DNA of 64,000 bases, from the NCBI GenBank assembly GCA_024760905.1, contig CM045729.1:43660580-43724579 (forward strand), written 5' to 3'. The stretch comes from Plotosus lineatus. Its lineage: Eukaryota > Chordata > Actinopteri > Siluriformes > Plotosidae. The position numbers and the translations under genes were made by a program. The notes under the pieces were generated by a model. It had not been told where the DNA came from, searched no databases, and worked only from the letters and a program-made list of their open reading frames with translations. Of the stretch, positions 10,973-22,527 are shown in pieces. How positions within the stretch are numbered: position 1 is the first letter of the stretch; the number at the start of each line of letters is the position of its first letter.

Positions 10973-12650
10973 ATCTCTCTCTATCTCGCTATTGCATAAT
11001 TGAACCTATATCATAATCGTAAAGAGGAGGGGAAAATAAAATAAGCTTTATATTTTTAAACTGTAAAGTCAAACAGAGAAGAGATGCTTCAAAACTGAGA
11101 AAAGTGGCAATTTGTCTCCAAGTCCATATCCTTTTGGCTCTGCAGGTCTGAGACAAGGTGACCTCTTGTCAACAGCAGGTGGAGGTTGGAGGGCACCAGG
11201 CATGGAAAAGTAATCATGAGGCAGGGATTGTGTGAGTGTGAGGGGTAAAAAGCGAGAGTAGACAGAGATGGATGGGTCTTGCTAACATGAGGGAATATGA
11301 GAGATGCTGAAGCCCAATGTCCAACACAAACTGTCAAAGCCACCACAGCAAGTACTAACACAGACAGATCGATCCAGTGTTCAAAACGGATTCATCCAGA
11401 AATGAGGAGCATTTCCAAAAAGGAGCAGCAAGCCACACATCTTTCAGGTACCTCAGTGCAATAGCATCTCTCAGGCCATGGGGAAGCTGTGATTCCCATT
11501 TATGATGCTTGTAAAAAAAAATCACTAAATCTTTAAAATCCCGCTAGCTGTTATATTTGCATTGATCAGCAGAACAGGTTTTGTGAAAGGAAGGTCTGTA
11601 GGTGTGCTAATGATCTACAGAATCTGTGCTGCAATGCAGTTCTGCTCAGATTTTCTGCAGTTTTGCACAGTGACTGAACCCAGGTAATGATCCTTAATGG
11701 AGCACACGTGCAGGTGACGCTGCCTGACCGAGCGCTTAATGAAGAAGGGCTCTCGGAGGACAGAGCTGCCCGTCGCTTTGCCTGATTAAAACTGATGGGC
11801 CGGGTGTGTGGGGGTGATGAGTGCAGACACCCTTCTGTCTCGGCCAAAGCAGCGCAAACCGCCCAGCACTACAAAAATCTTGCTGCTCCATTATTCAATT
11901 TCTGCACTTTAATAACCAATAACAGATTTGAATTAGTCTGCCAACACCAATTTCATCTTGCGGCAAATTGCAGGTTTTTTTTTTTTTTTTTTTACACACT
12001 TTGAATGCTTTTAGGACTTCACAGCACAAAAGGGACTGACAGAACACTTTGACAAAGTGGCTGTTGATTTCTAGGACTTGATAAATGCAGTGAGGGAATG
12101 TGAGAGATGACTGCAATAGCTGCACTAACATGGACGGAATGACATTTACCGAAACTGGAATGATGGGAATGTGTGAGAATTAGCCATTTCCAATCACCAT
12201 TTGCGTTTTGAGAGACCAATTACCTCTTTTCACATCAATAAGGAACAAACCTGAGACTGCTAATTCATGACCAGCATCGACCTTGATTTTATCTACTCTG
12301 CAGCTTGACAGACCAGAGCACGCTGCAACAGAATGTAACAGAATGAGTCTGGAGACATATGATGCACTCAGTGAACTGAAAAGCGTCCAACTTTCAGCTT
12401 GGAAACATCTGTCTCACTTATGAGCTGCCATGCTGGGATAATAATACAACTGAGCAACAAAACTAATCACAGGTTCATCCTTATGAGTCTCTAATGACAG
12501 GAAAATACAAAAGCATCCTGATAGGCGTCTCACTAGGTTGAATAATCTTTTACTAGTTCCTGGATACAGACTTTTTTTGTCATCAGGTCCACAATCTAAT
12601 GGAGACTTCCTTATCCAAAGATCCACCTCAGGTGGAAATCTTATGAAAAT
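10973..12650. other. Unique DNA with candidate conserved element at 11540-11975
   Basis: The block 11540-11975 is single-copy, GC-richer, and carries CCAAT-box and TAAT homeobox-type words (for example 'ctttaataaccaataacag'). It has no good open frame. It could be an enhancer-like conserved element. A poly-T of about 18 lies at 11975-11993. The rest shows nothing I recognise. Confidence 0.35.
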
Positions 12651-12651
12651 T

Positions 12652-12747
12652 TGAGGGAGGGAGGGCGGGAGGGGTGGTTGGTAGGTTGGTAGGTAGGGTT
12701 GGTTGGTGGGTAGGTGGGTGGGTGGGTGGGTGGGTGGATGGATGGAT
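12652..12747 (+). repeat. G-rich (GGGT)n/(GGTT)n repeat with quadruplex potential
   Basis: GGGA, GGTT, GGTA and GGGT units; from about 12705 to 12736 there are six or more GGG runs spaced by single T or TA. This meets the usual G-quadruplex pattern on the plus strand. Confidence 0.9.
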
Positions 12748-12750
12748 AAA

Positions 12751-13871
12751 AGCAAACAGCTGGCTTTGGTGTAATTTATAATTTTCCAAAATATTTATGC
12801 TCTCAATTTTGAAGAATTTAGAGAATATATTAAATTAATAAATAAATAAAAATAATAAGTCAGAATTTAACCCAGATCATCTCCAAAAATCCTTCCTTGT
12901 CCAAAGCCACACCTCAATTAGAAATTTCATAAACAACCTCTTTTTGCATAATCCTGCTATCAAACAAACATTCAAACCAACCAATGGTAAAGAGGTTTAG
13001 GGAAAAAAAACAAGTGTTTGTGAATAAATATAGATGATCAAATATACTAAAGTCACTAAATTAATACGTTCAGCATGCATGTGGTAGTGTACAGCAAACA
13101 CGTCATCACAAGAAAACAAACCCAACAGTGGGATCAGGACCCTGATATGCAGCGGAGGGGTCAGGTTGATTTGGAAATGAACTGATTGCTTTTGCTAACG
13201 ATACGCTCTGTAGTAAAGCGTCTGATAAGAGAATACTAATTAAGGAATAAAACTTTATATGACGAGCTGTTAGAAGAAAATATCCCATGAGTCTGTAGAG
13301 TGAAAAGGCAATGGAGAGTTCTGTGAAGCACAATAAAGATTATTATTTTTCTAGAGCAGGATCCCCTGAAGCTTTTTATTTATTACAGTGATTTGTCAAC
13401 AACTGGAATTTTTCATTTCTTAACCGATGACTCAAATATTTAATGGTGAAACAATTTATTTTTAATTACCACTCTGTTACAGGAGGAAAAAATAATAAAA
13501 AATTACACTCCTTCACCAGCACCATTCCTTCTATTCCTTCTATGCTAATGTTAAAATAAATAAATAAAACCAAGTCATTTGTCATGTGGAAGAACCATCC
13601 TGACAACTGCACCCTGCTTTTTGGGTTTGTAACATTTCAGAAAGATCAGAAAGCTTCTCTGGACATACCATTCATCTTTCTGGGAGTATATTAATTATAA
13701 ACAAAGAACAGCATGATTTATACATGAATTGTGGAAAATGTAGCACCATAACATATTCGCAAACAACAACCATCATGTATGGCACAAAACAGGCTGGAAT
13801 TTTGGCTGTCTGACAAATTATTACAGTCTTATAATTAAGTACACAGATGGGGGTACTTCCATAAAAATTAC
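12751..13871. other. Unique AT-rich DNA
   Basis: No exon or recognised repeat; only small (AAAT)n patches near 12836 and 13553. Confidence 0.5.
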
Positions 13872-13908
13872 TGTGCGTGCGTACGTGCGTGCGTGTGTGT
13901 GTGTGTGT
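13872..13908. repeat. (GTGC)n(GT)n microsatellite
   Basis: GTGCGTGC units followed by GT units. Confidence 0.9.
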
Positions 13909-14103
13909 TTTTCCTATATACTGAAAGCAGAGAAATTGATAAGCCTCAAACACCACATTAATATTTGTGTGCAGCTATTAGTTTGATTGTCTTTGTGTGT
14001 GTTGGTGTATGTGTGGAATGTGACAGCACAATACGTTTGAGGTTAATGCTAAAAGGCAGGCAGGTGTGTGTTGAGAAAAGCGAAGAACAGAAACCAAGAA
14101 GAG

Positions 14104-14104
<1 letters not shown>

Positions 14105-14151
<47 letters not shown>
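14105..14151. repeat. (CA)n microsatellite
   Basis: About 23 uninterrupted CA units. Confidence 0.95.
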
Positions 14152-14153
<2 letters not shown>

Positions 14154-14249
14154 CTATCCTGTTATCAGACAGTACATGAGAGAGCAAGCGAGGAACAGAA
14201 AAAAAATTAAGGAAAAGAATGAATAAGACGTATATCCCCAGAATGCACA

Positions 14250-14420
14250 TTTGGATCAGTGGAAGGGTGGAAAGATATAAAGGGGAGGGAAAGAAAGACA
14301 GAAAGAAAGAAAGATACCACACCGCAATAAACGTTTGGACATATGGATGTATGGATGGAAGGAATGAAGGAAGAACAGAAGGCTGGAATGCAAGAAGAAC
14401 GGAGGCAGGGAGGAATGCAG
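14250..14420. repeat. Purine-rich tract
   Basis: GGAA, AGAAAG and GGATGGA-type units in imperfect array. Open frames here are low-complexity. Confidence 0.6.
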
Positions 14421-14476
14421 CACAATTGATGGATGAACAGATAGATTTTAGTAAAGATACCTCTATCACTACTAAC

Positions 14477-14770
14477 TGTGTAGTGGTTAGGGTGCTGCGC
14501 TCATGATCAAGAGGTTGTGAGTTCGAATCCCACTGAGACCCTCACTGTGCTAAGACCCCTGGGCAAGGTCTCAACCACAAGTGTGCCTCTGTTCACCCAG
14601 CAGTATAAATGGGGACCAGTAAAAATATACTGGGAAGGCAACCTGCGATGGACTAGCGTCCCATCCAGGGGGAGTTGAACTCCTGGTCGCTTCACGCTAT
14701 GGAAACCGGGGATAAGCACCGGCCTGATGAGCCACGAGGCTCGGATGTAAAAACCCAACAGACGTTACCT
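14477..14770 (+). mobile_element. tRNA-derived SINE (family B)
   Basis: Head starts at the A box (GTGTAGTGGTTAGGGTGC), B box GAGTTCGAATCCC at 14519-14531, then the full family body to 'aacccaacagacg'. Flanks repeat TATCACTACTAAC (14464-14476) and TATCACGACCAAC (14771-14783), a 13-bp target duplication with two mismatches. Non-coding; transcribed, if at all, from an internal RNA polymerase III promoter. Confidence 0.92.
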
Positions 14771-14886
14771 TATCACGACCAACACCATCCCGCAGTGCAC
14801 GTTTAACAGAATCTCGGGGGGCAGATGGACAGTATTTCCCATGTGCAGCAGTAATGCAGAAGTAACGAAGGAGGTCAGCCTCCTTT

Positions 14887-15056
14887 TTTGCGGTCGTGGC
14901 TGAGTGGTTCATGCGATGGGCTACAAATCCGAAGGTGAGCGGTTAAATCCCACTGTCACCATTGCTGGGCCCCCAACCAACTCTCAATTGCCCAGCTGTA
15001 TTAAAAAAATGATAATTTGAAGTCACTCTGGATAAGAGCGTCTTCCGAAATGCTCT
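14887..15056 (+). mobile_element. tRNA-derived SINE with L2-type tail (family C)
   Basis: The head (TTGCGGTCGTGGCTGAGTGG) resembles a class II tRNA such as tRNA-Ser or tRNA-Leu, with a B box near GGTTAAATCCC. The tail 'aagtcactctggataagagc' followed by 'gtcttccgaaatgct' is the end shared by fish L2-clade LINEs. Confidence 0.85.
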
Positions 15057-15217
15057 CACTGTTTAAAATGTGAGGTCAGAGTGCAGATTCTGGCTCTATT
15101 ATTACAAAAGAGGTGGAAAGTTTTGGTTCTGTTGTACTTATTTACTTGTCTGAGATGGTAGAGATCTCAGAATGCCCGTTTAATGAGGCCAACTGCTCTG
15201 CATGTTCCATCTGGAAC

Positions 15218-15281
<64 letters not shown>

Positions 15282-15296
15282 GTCTCTCTCTCTCTC
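15218..15296. repeat. (AC)n microsatellite followed by (TC)n
   Basis: About 31 AC units to 15281, then a short TC run. Confidence 0.95.
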
Positions 15297-17420
15297 AGGA
15301 GTGTTCCACTACAATAGTCTCTGCATGACCCAGCCTCCTTTACGCAGTGTGCTAATCAAGTCTAATTAGGTTGTGGTAATGCAGCGCTTGTGTGACCCAG
15401 CTAATTTCCTGCTATAACACAGTGCCGCTGCATTGTTCAGGCTTCGCCCACAAGGCAACATCCACACAATAGCGCAGCCGTCTTAATCAACAAGGGCTGG
15501 CATCATTCGGCCTAATGAATATGCAAACGTCTGTGTTAGCGGGCGGGTAATGGGATCTGGCTTTGACGATAGCAGCCACAGAAACATTTAACCGCAGCAG
15601 CCTTTGAGAGGATAATTGCTTGTTAATTAATTATCAATAAAATAATTACCAATTCGAAAGGACAGTAATATCTATAACTTGGTTTGTATTTCATAAAGAT
15701 AGTGGTGTATCAAGTTCAGTTTTGAATTTGGACCATACAGTAAAGAATATCATGAAATGTACATGAAATGTATTAGTCATAAATAATTCTCAGGGAGAAT
15801 TTTACCAGAATCTTCATTTTAGAAATAAAAAGTCTATTGCAAATTGTGATCTTAGCAGTTTTCTTTAAAACTTTTCCCTCTGCAAACAGTAAACAAACTC
15901 AATTTATCAAATGAAGAGCCCCGAATCAGTCCACTCCTTCCAAACTTCTGAAAATGAGTGTGAGTGGGGAAAGTTGGCGTTGTCAGCGAGAGCCATGCAT
16001 CACTGTTAATATCTGGTCCATCTGAAACAGTTCATTTGCGTCATTCTGCTGGCTGTGCAGAAACCCGTCCTCCTCCTCCTCCTCATTTCACATGTCATCA
16101 GCGGCCCAATGGAGAGGCTTCCGGCTGAGACCGCGCGCTCCTTTAGGAATGATAATTTGATTAAGAAATGTTTCCGCCAGCCTGTAATTGTGAAAGCTTC
16201 TTTTTCATACATTCATTTTACTGTTTAATTAAAAACTTAAAAGAATGAAGTGCTCATCCAGCACTAAGAGTCAGTTTTGCAACTTGGAGAAATAAAGCAT
16301 CAGGAGCCATCCTTCCTACTGGACAGGTGTCTGAATGAGTGAGGGACAATTCCACAGTGAGTGTTTGAGTAAATCAGATTAAAGGAGACGTCCATGTTCT
16401 GTCGCCTCACTCCTGCATTTCTGGCACGAGCTGATATAAGAGCGAGACACACTACCATTTGTGACAATCATCTTAACTCGGCGTGGTGGCTTTAGCTCTG
16501 TGAAAATGCCATTTCAGCACCTCAGGATTTTGACTCATTTCAGTGAGGCTGCTGCAGAGCCAGTGGGTGTTAAGGCAGACAGCTAAGGTGTGGTGTTTTG
16601 CTTTTTGAAAGCAAAGCTCAGTACCTGCAGGCTCCACGGCTAATCCTGCACTGCTTCGAGCACTCAAAGAGGCCCTGCTGAGGAAAACCACAAACTCTGC
16701 CTGACAGTGCCGACTGCTTTCACTCCCTGCCTTCGAATGCTGAAAATTCAAAATCCCATTATTAAAGAAAACTTGATGGTTTAGATTTTCAGCCACACTG
16801 TGCACAATGCATTACAAAAGATCGCATTAGACCTTTCCATCGTCCAGTGAGATACAATGCCTTTCGTACGCGGCATGTTTACAGGGCGTACGATGTGGCA
16901 CAATGTAAAGCTAGATTCATATTTTCATATAAATCATACAGTGTGGCGCACACTGGAGTGTTTCCTACACAAAAATTAAATGGTAGCAAAAGCCGTTTGT
17001 ATGTCAGTACAGAGAGCAGAATTTTACATATCAGATCACAGTTAAGACAAAAACCCCAGAAGGAATGCTGTTGGGTGGAGATAAGAAGCCGGTGAGCCAG
17101 TCAAAATCTCCACAAGAACTGTGCCTGGTTCTGAAAGATGCTCAATAACACTTACAGCTCATTTACTTCTGCAAACATACACATTCTATCTGGGAACATT
17201 TTTAAAGCAAAGCAAAAATAATCGCAGCAAATACTGATTTTGTTTTAGTACTTTACTGTCTTTATAGTATTTCTTTTATTATGTTCAAAGATTTAATTTC
17301 ATTCTTTCTGAGGGTACCTTTACAGCGTTGATCAACATTTAGCTTTGCACAGTGCTGCACACCTCTCAAAACATTCAATGTTTGCGTGGTATGAAAGCCT
17401 TTTACATTTATACATCACTT
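15297..17420. other. Unique DNA with two candidate conserved non-coding blocks
   Basis: 15330-15660 and 15960-16210 are single-copy, repeat-free, GC-richer and dense in developmental-factor-like words: TAATGAATATGCAAAC at 15513-15528 resembles a POU/octamer site, and TTAATTAATTATCAATAA near 15623 is homeobox-like. A CTCCTCCTCCTCCTC tract lies at about 16069-16083. No exon-like frame was recognised. Conservation is not shown by one sequence. Confidence 0.4.
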
Positions 17421-17432
17421 AACGAACAAAAA

Positions 17433-17748
17433 GGGGCCAGTGGTGTAGTGGTTAGGGGGGCTGTGCTCATGATCAGGAGGTTGTGTGTTCAAATCCCAGG
17501 TAGACCCTCACTGTTCTAAGACCCCTGGGCAAGGTCTTAACCACAAGTGTGCCTCTGTTCACCCAGCAATATAAATGGGTACCAGTAAAAATATACTGGG
17601 AACGTAACTTACGATGGACCAGCGTTCCATCCAGGAGGAGTTGAACTCCTGGTAGCTTCACGCTATGGAAACCGGGAATAAGATAAGCACCGGCCTGATG
17701 AGTGTAAAAAGCCCAAAAGGACTTTACCTTTTTTTTTTTTTTTTTTTA
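17433..17748 (+). mobile_element. tRNA-derived SINE (family B) with T-rich tail
   Basis: Full-length copy: head GGGGCCAGTGGTGTAGTGG, B box near GTGTTCAAATCCC, body to 'aaaggactttacc', then about 18 T. Flanking direct repeats AACGAACAAAAA (17421-17432) and AATGAACAAAAA (17749-17760) differ at one base. Confidence 0.92.
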
Positions 17749-17760
17749 AATGAACAAAAA

Positions 17761-18569
17761 TGAAGACCCTGAGCCACAGATAAAAGGATGATGCTTGTTA
17801 ACCCTTGCAGAAGTAAACATAAATGAACCACTGTTGATTGTGCTGCTCTTAATGAGGACTCTGTATGTTAAGAAAAGAGAAAATCTGTTTTTTAAATTGT
17901 AAATGTAAAAATTATACGAGAAAATACGGGTGAATTAAACAATCCTTCTGTGCCGAACGCTGAATATATCTGAACCCTGATTAAGTTCTTCAAAACTCCA
18001 AAGAAGACCAAGATGCACTAATGATTCACTCTCTCATCAGCTAAACAATCGAATTTGTCAACAAATCCACTCCTGCGGTTCTGTTACGCTCCTCATTTTA
18101 CATTTCATACTTTCAGGCACTTTTCCTAGAGATTATCGACAACATTTTGCACTTGTAACAAACGAGATCTAAAATAGTTCAAATAGCTTGCATGCAAGAA
18201 AAAGTCATGCTTACTAAAATGTCCTATAGAAGTAACACCACTAACAAAAACATCCACCAGTAAAAAACATACATCAGTAAAATTAAAGTCTATTGTGCCA
18301 ATGTCAAAATGCAATTTTTATTAAATGATAATGGACCAAATAAACCCCGACAGGCAAAGCAAGACCCTGACATGTATCCACTAATCACCAGTTTGCAGGA
18401 CATTGTCCTGCTTACTACATAGATACTTACAACATATTGATTTAAATGAGATTATATTGGTTATAAAATCCATTAACTGCTTCTGTTGATGACACCGTCC
18501 ATAGCAACAGTCTCTTAAGTTACAACAGTGCATATACTTTTCTATAAAGAGAAAACAGAACGCTGAATT
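17761..18569. other. Unique AT-rich DNA
   Basis: No gene or repeat recognised. Confidence 0.45.
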
Positions 18570-18855
18570 TTGACTTTGATAGACTGTATTAATTCCACAC
18601 AGGAAATATTAGTCTTCATTTACCCCATCCAAAGTGAGTGCACACTCGAAGCAGTGGGCAGACACACTGTAACACCCCGAGAGAAGTTGGGGCTTGGGTG
18701 CCTTGCTCAAGGACATTTCAGGCATGATGATGGAGGAAGGGGAAGGTGTTGCCCACTCCCTCAGCTGCCACATTTTTCCTGTCTGTTCGAGAATTGAACC
18801 AGTGACCATTCCTTCAAACCCGCATCTCTAACCATGAGACCATGGCTGCTGATTG
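18570..18855 (-). mobile_element. tRNA-derived SINE (family D), best copy
   Basis: Minus-strand head at 18785-18855: GCAGCCATGGTCTCATGGTT as A-box region and CTGGTTCAATTCTC as B box. The body includes 'tgccttgctcaaggacattt' and 'cccatccaaagtgagtgcac', and the tail ends near 'actgtattaattcc'. Confidence 0.8.
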
Positions 18856-19474
18856 CTATGCTTGACCAATCAGCATCTGATATTCAAATAGAAAGTATAG
18901 AAAATAAATACACTTACTAATAATCTTATGGTGTAGTGACTCACCATATGTGTTGATGTGTAAGTATTGAGTCTTTTTCAGTCTTTTTCATATAATGAGT
19001 ATGTTTGTGCTTGAACATTAGTATTTATCTAACAGCTGTGCCACTGATTAGCTTCATTTTATTTAATCATATTGATCTTGCAATTTTGATATTATTCTGA
19101 GTGGTTTGCATTGATGCCTTACAAAAAAAAAACCTTTATGGTTCATATCTTGAACAGGGTGATGCGAAACTGCCGCAGGTGTGACTATGAATGATTATTT
19201 GTGGCATGTGTTCACCCTGCAATAGACTAGCGACCTATTCATAGTCTCCCCCCGCATCTCCCCAAAAGTCAACTGGGATTGGCACCATCTTTCCCATTAT
19301 TCTAACAAACATATCTGAGAATGTTTGCATATTCACAATAAAAATAAGAGTAAAACTATGTAGATATGTGAGTGAGGACTGCAAGTGTGGAACCGGATAA
19401 TTCACTTTTTAAACAGGTTCAATCAATGGATATAGTTTTCATTAAGTTTTCCACTTTAAAACCCTTTCTGTATA
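18856..19474. other. Unique DNA with a short repeat remnant
   Basis: A fragment at 19198-19290 ('ttcaccctgcaatagactag') resembles common fish SINE body sequence. Nothing else is recognised. Confidence 0.4.
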
Positions 19475-19485
19475 TACACACACAC

Positions 19486-19551
<66 letters not shown>

Positions 19552-19555
19552 ACGT
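19475..19555. repeat. (AC)n(GT)n self-complementary microsatellite
   Basis: Seven or so CA units meet ATGTG and continue as about 26 TG units, so the left arm can pair with part of the right arm. Confidence 0.95.
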
Positions 19556-19639
19556 GGGAAAAAATGAAGAATAAAAACGAGTTCTAATTATGAGCAAGCG
19601 TGGAACTTGGAAAAGTTTTATTTTTTAATTTGTAAAATG

Positions 19640-19745
19640 CAATTCCAGGGATTCATATATTCACCACACTCCATGTCTTCTGGATAGGCTCCAGATCCAC
19701 TATGACCCTGTTGCCCGGGATATAACAAATAAATGGGAAAAATGG
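19640..19745 (+). mobile_element. Family N-like tail remnant
   Basis: 'ggataggctccagatccact' and 'atgaccctg' followed by 'ataaatgggaaaaatggg' match, in degraded form, the plus-orientation 3' end of a widespread fish SINE. Confidence 0.5.
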
Positions 19746-20044
19746 GATTAAAACAAATTCATATTTTCTACTCACCTAGAGACATTGAGTCAGTCTAATT
19801 CATTACTCAAGAATTATTTATAATAAAATCCATACTGATCCAACTACTTTCTTAATAGGTCTGCAATTAAAAACCAACTACTAATTAAATTGGTCTGCAA
19901 AAAGTTGAAGTATTTGCTTTCCAGGTCACAAAAACTTTAAAAACCTTGAACACCCATGTACTAAAATTAAAATATCCCAAAGTTCCCTCTGACAGTTTGT
20001 TGAATTTAGTTAAAACCTTACCCTATGATTAATTATATTCATAT

Positions 20045-20045
<1 letters not shown>

Positions 20046-20111
<66 letters not shown>

Positions 20112-20128
20112 CGCGCGCGTGTGTGTGT
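20046..20128. repeat. (GT)n/(GC)n microsatellite
   Basis: About 30 GT units, then GCGTGCGCGCGCG, then GT again; alternating purine-pyrimidine with Z-DNA potential. Confidence 0.95.
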
Positions 20129-20409
20129 AAATTGTCTGTATTATCAATCGTGTAGCCAGCTGAACGCAGCAGTACAATTTAACAATTTAAGAGCAGTACT
20201 GGGCATCCACCAGCTTTCCGATTGATGAATACAAATCCAATGTCTCAGAGAAACAGGAGTTACTAGAAACAGAGGTTTTGGATTTTGCTGAATAATACAA
20301 CACTGCACAACCCACAATCATGCACATCTATACATGACATACTCAAATAACAAATCATTCATTTCCACTGCTAAAGAAAACCAGAGATTGGAAATACATC
20401 TTCCTCCTT

Positions 20410-20556
20410 TCAGTCTGACTCTTGGTTCTGGTGTGTGATAGTGTGAGTAGTCTGACCTTTGCGCTCTGAGCGCTTCTTGCGCCTCCTCTTGAACCTGGTC
20501 CTCATGAGGCAGTAGTAGGCACCCACGCAGGGCAGGCAGTCCAGGAGCAGCGCCAT
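20410..20556 (-). CDS. Candidate small protein or first coding exon, unidentified
   Basis: An open frame of 48 codons starts at the ATG at 20556-20554 and ends at TGA at 20412-20410. The start has a strong vertebrate context (A at -3, G at +4). The predicted protein begins MALLLDCLPCVGAYYC, then a run rich in Arg and Lys (RTRFKRRRKKRSERK). Three cysteines beside a hydrophobic start and a polybasic stretch would suit a lipid-modified membrane-bound N terminus, which is inference. The frame is much more GC-rich than its neighbours. A possible splice donor (AAAG then GTCAGA) lies after codon 33, with the G of the exon at 20457, so it could be the first exon of a larger gene read toward lower coordinates. 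I do not recognise the protein. It may instead be a non-coding conserved element. Confidence 0.4.
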   Translation of the reverse strand: MALLLDCLPCVGAYYCLMRTRFKRRRKKRSERKGQTTHTITHQNQESD

Positions 20557-21410
20557 GCTACACCTTCAGCCACTAACAGCTACTGCCTCGACTGCTATGT
20601 CCTGTCCTCTTCCTGACACACACACACACACTTGGTGTGGAAGGTGTGAGTTGCCACTCTCCCAGTGCAGGTCTAGCAAATGCATGGGAACCAGCATACG
20701 CACACATACACACACATGCACCTGAGCGCGCACAAGCATACACACATGCACATGGTCTGCTCCTCCCCTTCCCTCCCCTTCTCTCCACTCAGCACTCAGT
20801 AATAAGAGTGAGAAAGAACAGAGAAGAAATGAGCACAGCTGCTCAGCCACATTCTCATTTAGGTTGTTATGATGAGGACTGACAAACTTATCGAAAATTT
20901 GAAGAAATGAATCTATTACAATAAACAGAGCACTCGGGTTTTTAACGAGCATAATAAGTGGAGAAAAGCGCAGACCTTTTGAAAAAATAAATAAATAAAA
21001 AGCACCCTCACAAACACTTTTTGAAGCATTTTCACCCAAAACCATGTGGTAAAATAATGACTCCCAAAGGAAAAAAAAAAAAAAAAAAAGTTCAAGTTCA
21101 TAAGACTCAAGAATAATAGAAAAGAAGGAAGTAAAGTTGAAGGAATGTAGGAAAGAAGGCGGTGAAATGAAAGAAAATGAAAGTAGTACGGTTGGAAGAC
21201 AGGTAGGACAGAATACAGAAAAGATGGCAGGCATGAAATAAGTTAGGAAGGAAGAAAATGTAACTGGAAGAACAGGAAGATAAAACGATGCATGAAAACA
21301 ACAGAAGAAATACGAATGAAGGGAAGATCAACATGAATGAAGGAAGACAAGAAGCAATGAGGTGATCTGAGGCTACTTTTTTACATGATCACAATTCACA
21401 GAGGACACAG
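20557..21410. other. Low-complexity upstream region, CA-rich then purine-rich
   Basis: 20600-20780 has scattered CACACA words and GC-rich DNA, which could be the 5' region of the small open frame. 21070-21360 is an AAG/GGA purine tract with a poly-A of about 18 at 21071-21089. The long minus-strand open frame across it is a composition artefact. Confidence 0.4.
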
Positions 21411-21430
21411 CTCTCTCTCTCTCTCTCTCT
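21411..21430. repeat. (CT)n microsatellite
   Basis: Ten CT units. Confidence 0.9.
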
Positions 21431-21488
21431 GCCACAGACATGCCCACATTTATCGGCAGGTAATTTACATAATGTTCCAATGCGACTG

Positions 21489-21798
21489 TGGGGCCGGTGG
21501 CGTAGTGGTTAGGGTGCTGCGCTCATGATCGGGAGGTTGTGAGTTTGAATCCCACTGAGACCCTCACTGTGCTAAGACCCCTGGGCAAGGTCTCAACCAC
21601 AAGTGTGCCTCTGTTCACCCAGCAGTATAAATGGGTACCAGTAAAAATATACTGGGAAGGTAACCTGCGATGGACTAGCGTCCCATCCAGAGGGAGTTGA
21701 ACTCCTGGTCGCTTCACGCTATGGAAACTGGGGATAAGCACCGGCCTGATGAGCCACAAGGCTCAGGTGTAAAAACCCAACAGACTTACCTACCTACC
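21489..21798 (+). mobile_element. tRNA-derived SINE (family B), reference copy
   Basis: The cleanest copy. Head GGGGCCGGTGGCGTAGTGG, B box GAGTTTGAATCCC, then the order 'aagacccctgggcaaggtct', 'cagcagtataaatgg', 'ggactagcgtcccatcc', 'ggagttgaactcctgg', 'cttcacgctatgg', 'aaaaacccaacagac' and a (TACC)n end. Flanks TCCAATGCGACTG (21476-21488) and TCCAATGTGATTG (21799-21811) are a 13-bp target duplication with two mismatches. Confidence 0.93.
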
Positions 21799-21811
21799 TC
21801 CAATGTGATTG

Positions 21812-22527
21812 GCCAATTTTGTACTCTTTGTTTCAAGTTCCATCCCAATCCCGGTTCAGCATTTCGGTACCCGTTCTTTAATGGCAACAGTTTTAATTAA
21901 TTTTCATGGACAACCACATAAATAAAAGAAAATATTTTTGCTTGTTCACACCTAAAATGTGATTGTACAAATGTCTACTCTCTCAGCGTCTTTCACCGGT
22001 CTATCAGTTCACAGTCATTATTAACATAACTATAGATGTGTGGCTCTAGTTCCTGTTATAGAGACAAATGGAGCTGGCTAACTGAATTGAGATGCAAGTA
22101 ATGACTTTTTTATTGATTTCCTTGTTTGTTATTGTAAAGGTCTACCTTTGTATTGCTTTCTATTTGCAATTTCAATGAAATCAGTTGGATTTGAAACATT
22201 CCCCATCCAGAAAATATCGCCATCTAGTGGACCTCACATTAGAAAACCAGGAAGTGTGTGCAAGCTTGGCAGTGTATACACTACTCAGCACTGGACTGTG
22301 TTATTGTGTGTGATTTAATACAGTCAGTGTTATTGTGTCAGGAGTCCAGGTGTGTATGAGATGTCCAGGTGAGGAGACCGGTGCGATCAGTGAGAATAAG
22401 CTTGTGATGGTTGCCGGGATTTGTGTCAGCTGATGTGTTGTGTTCAAGGAATCAGAATCAGCACTGATGTGACCGAAATAAGGGGAATCAGAAGCGTGTG
22501 TGAGGCAGCACTACTCTTACCAGATTA
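21812..22527. other. Unique DNA
   Basis: No exon recognised. It holds the CTCF-like word at 22218-22230. Confidence 0.45.
22218..22230 (-). promoter_or_regulatory. Candidate CTCF binding core
   Basis: The minus strand reads CCACTAGATGGCG, which fits the published CTCF core CCASYAGRKGGCR at every position. A single motif does not show occupancy. A weaker relative (CCAGAAGATGGCG) lies at about 24591-24603 minus, and CCAGCAGAGGGTGCT at about 29474-29488 plus. Confidence 0.35.

Noticed and set aside
20566..21234. Minus-strand open frame of 222 codons
   Set aside because: It spans a purine-rich tract, a poly-A and CA-rich DNA. Its length comes from skewed composition, with Phe and Val-Cys runs and no recognisable domain.
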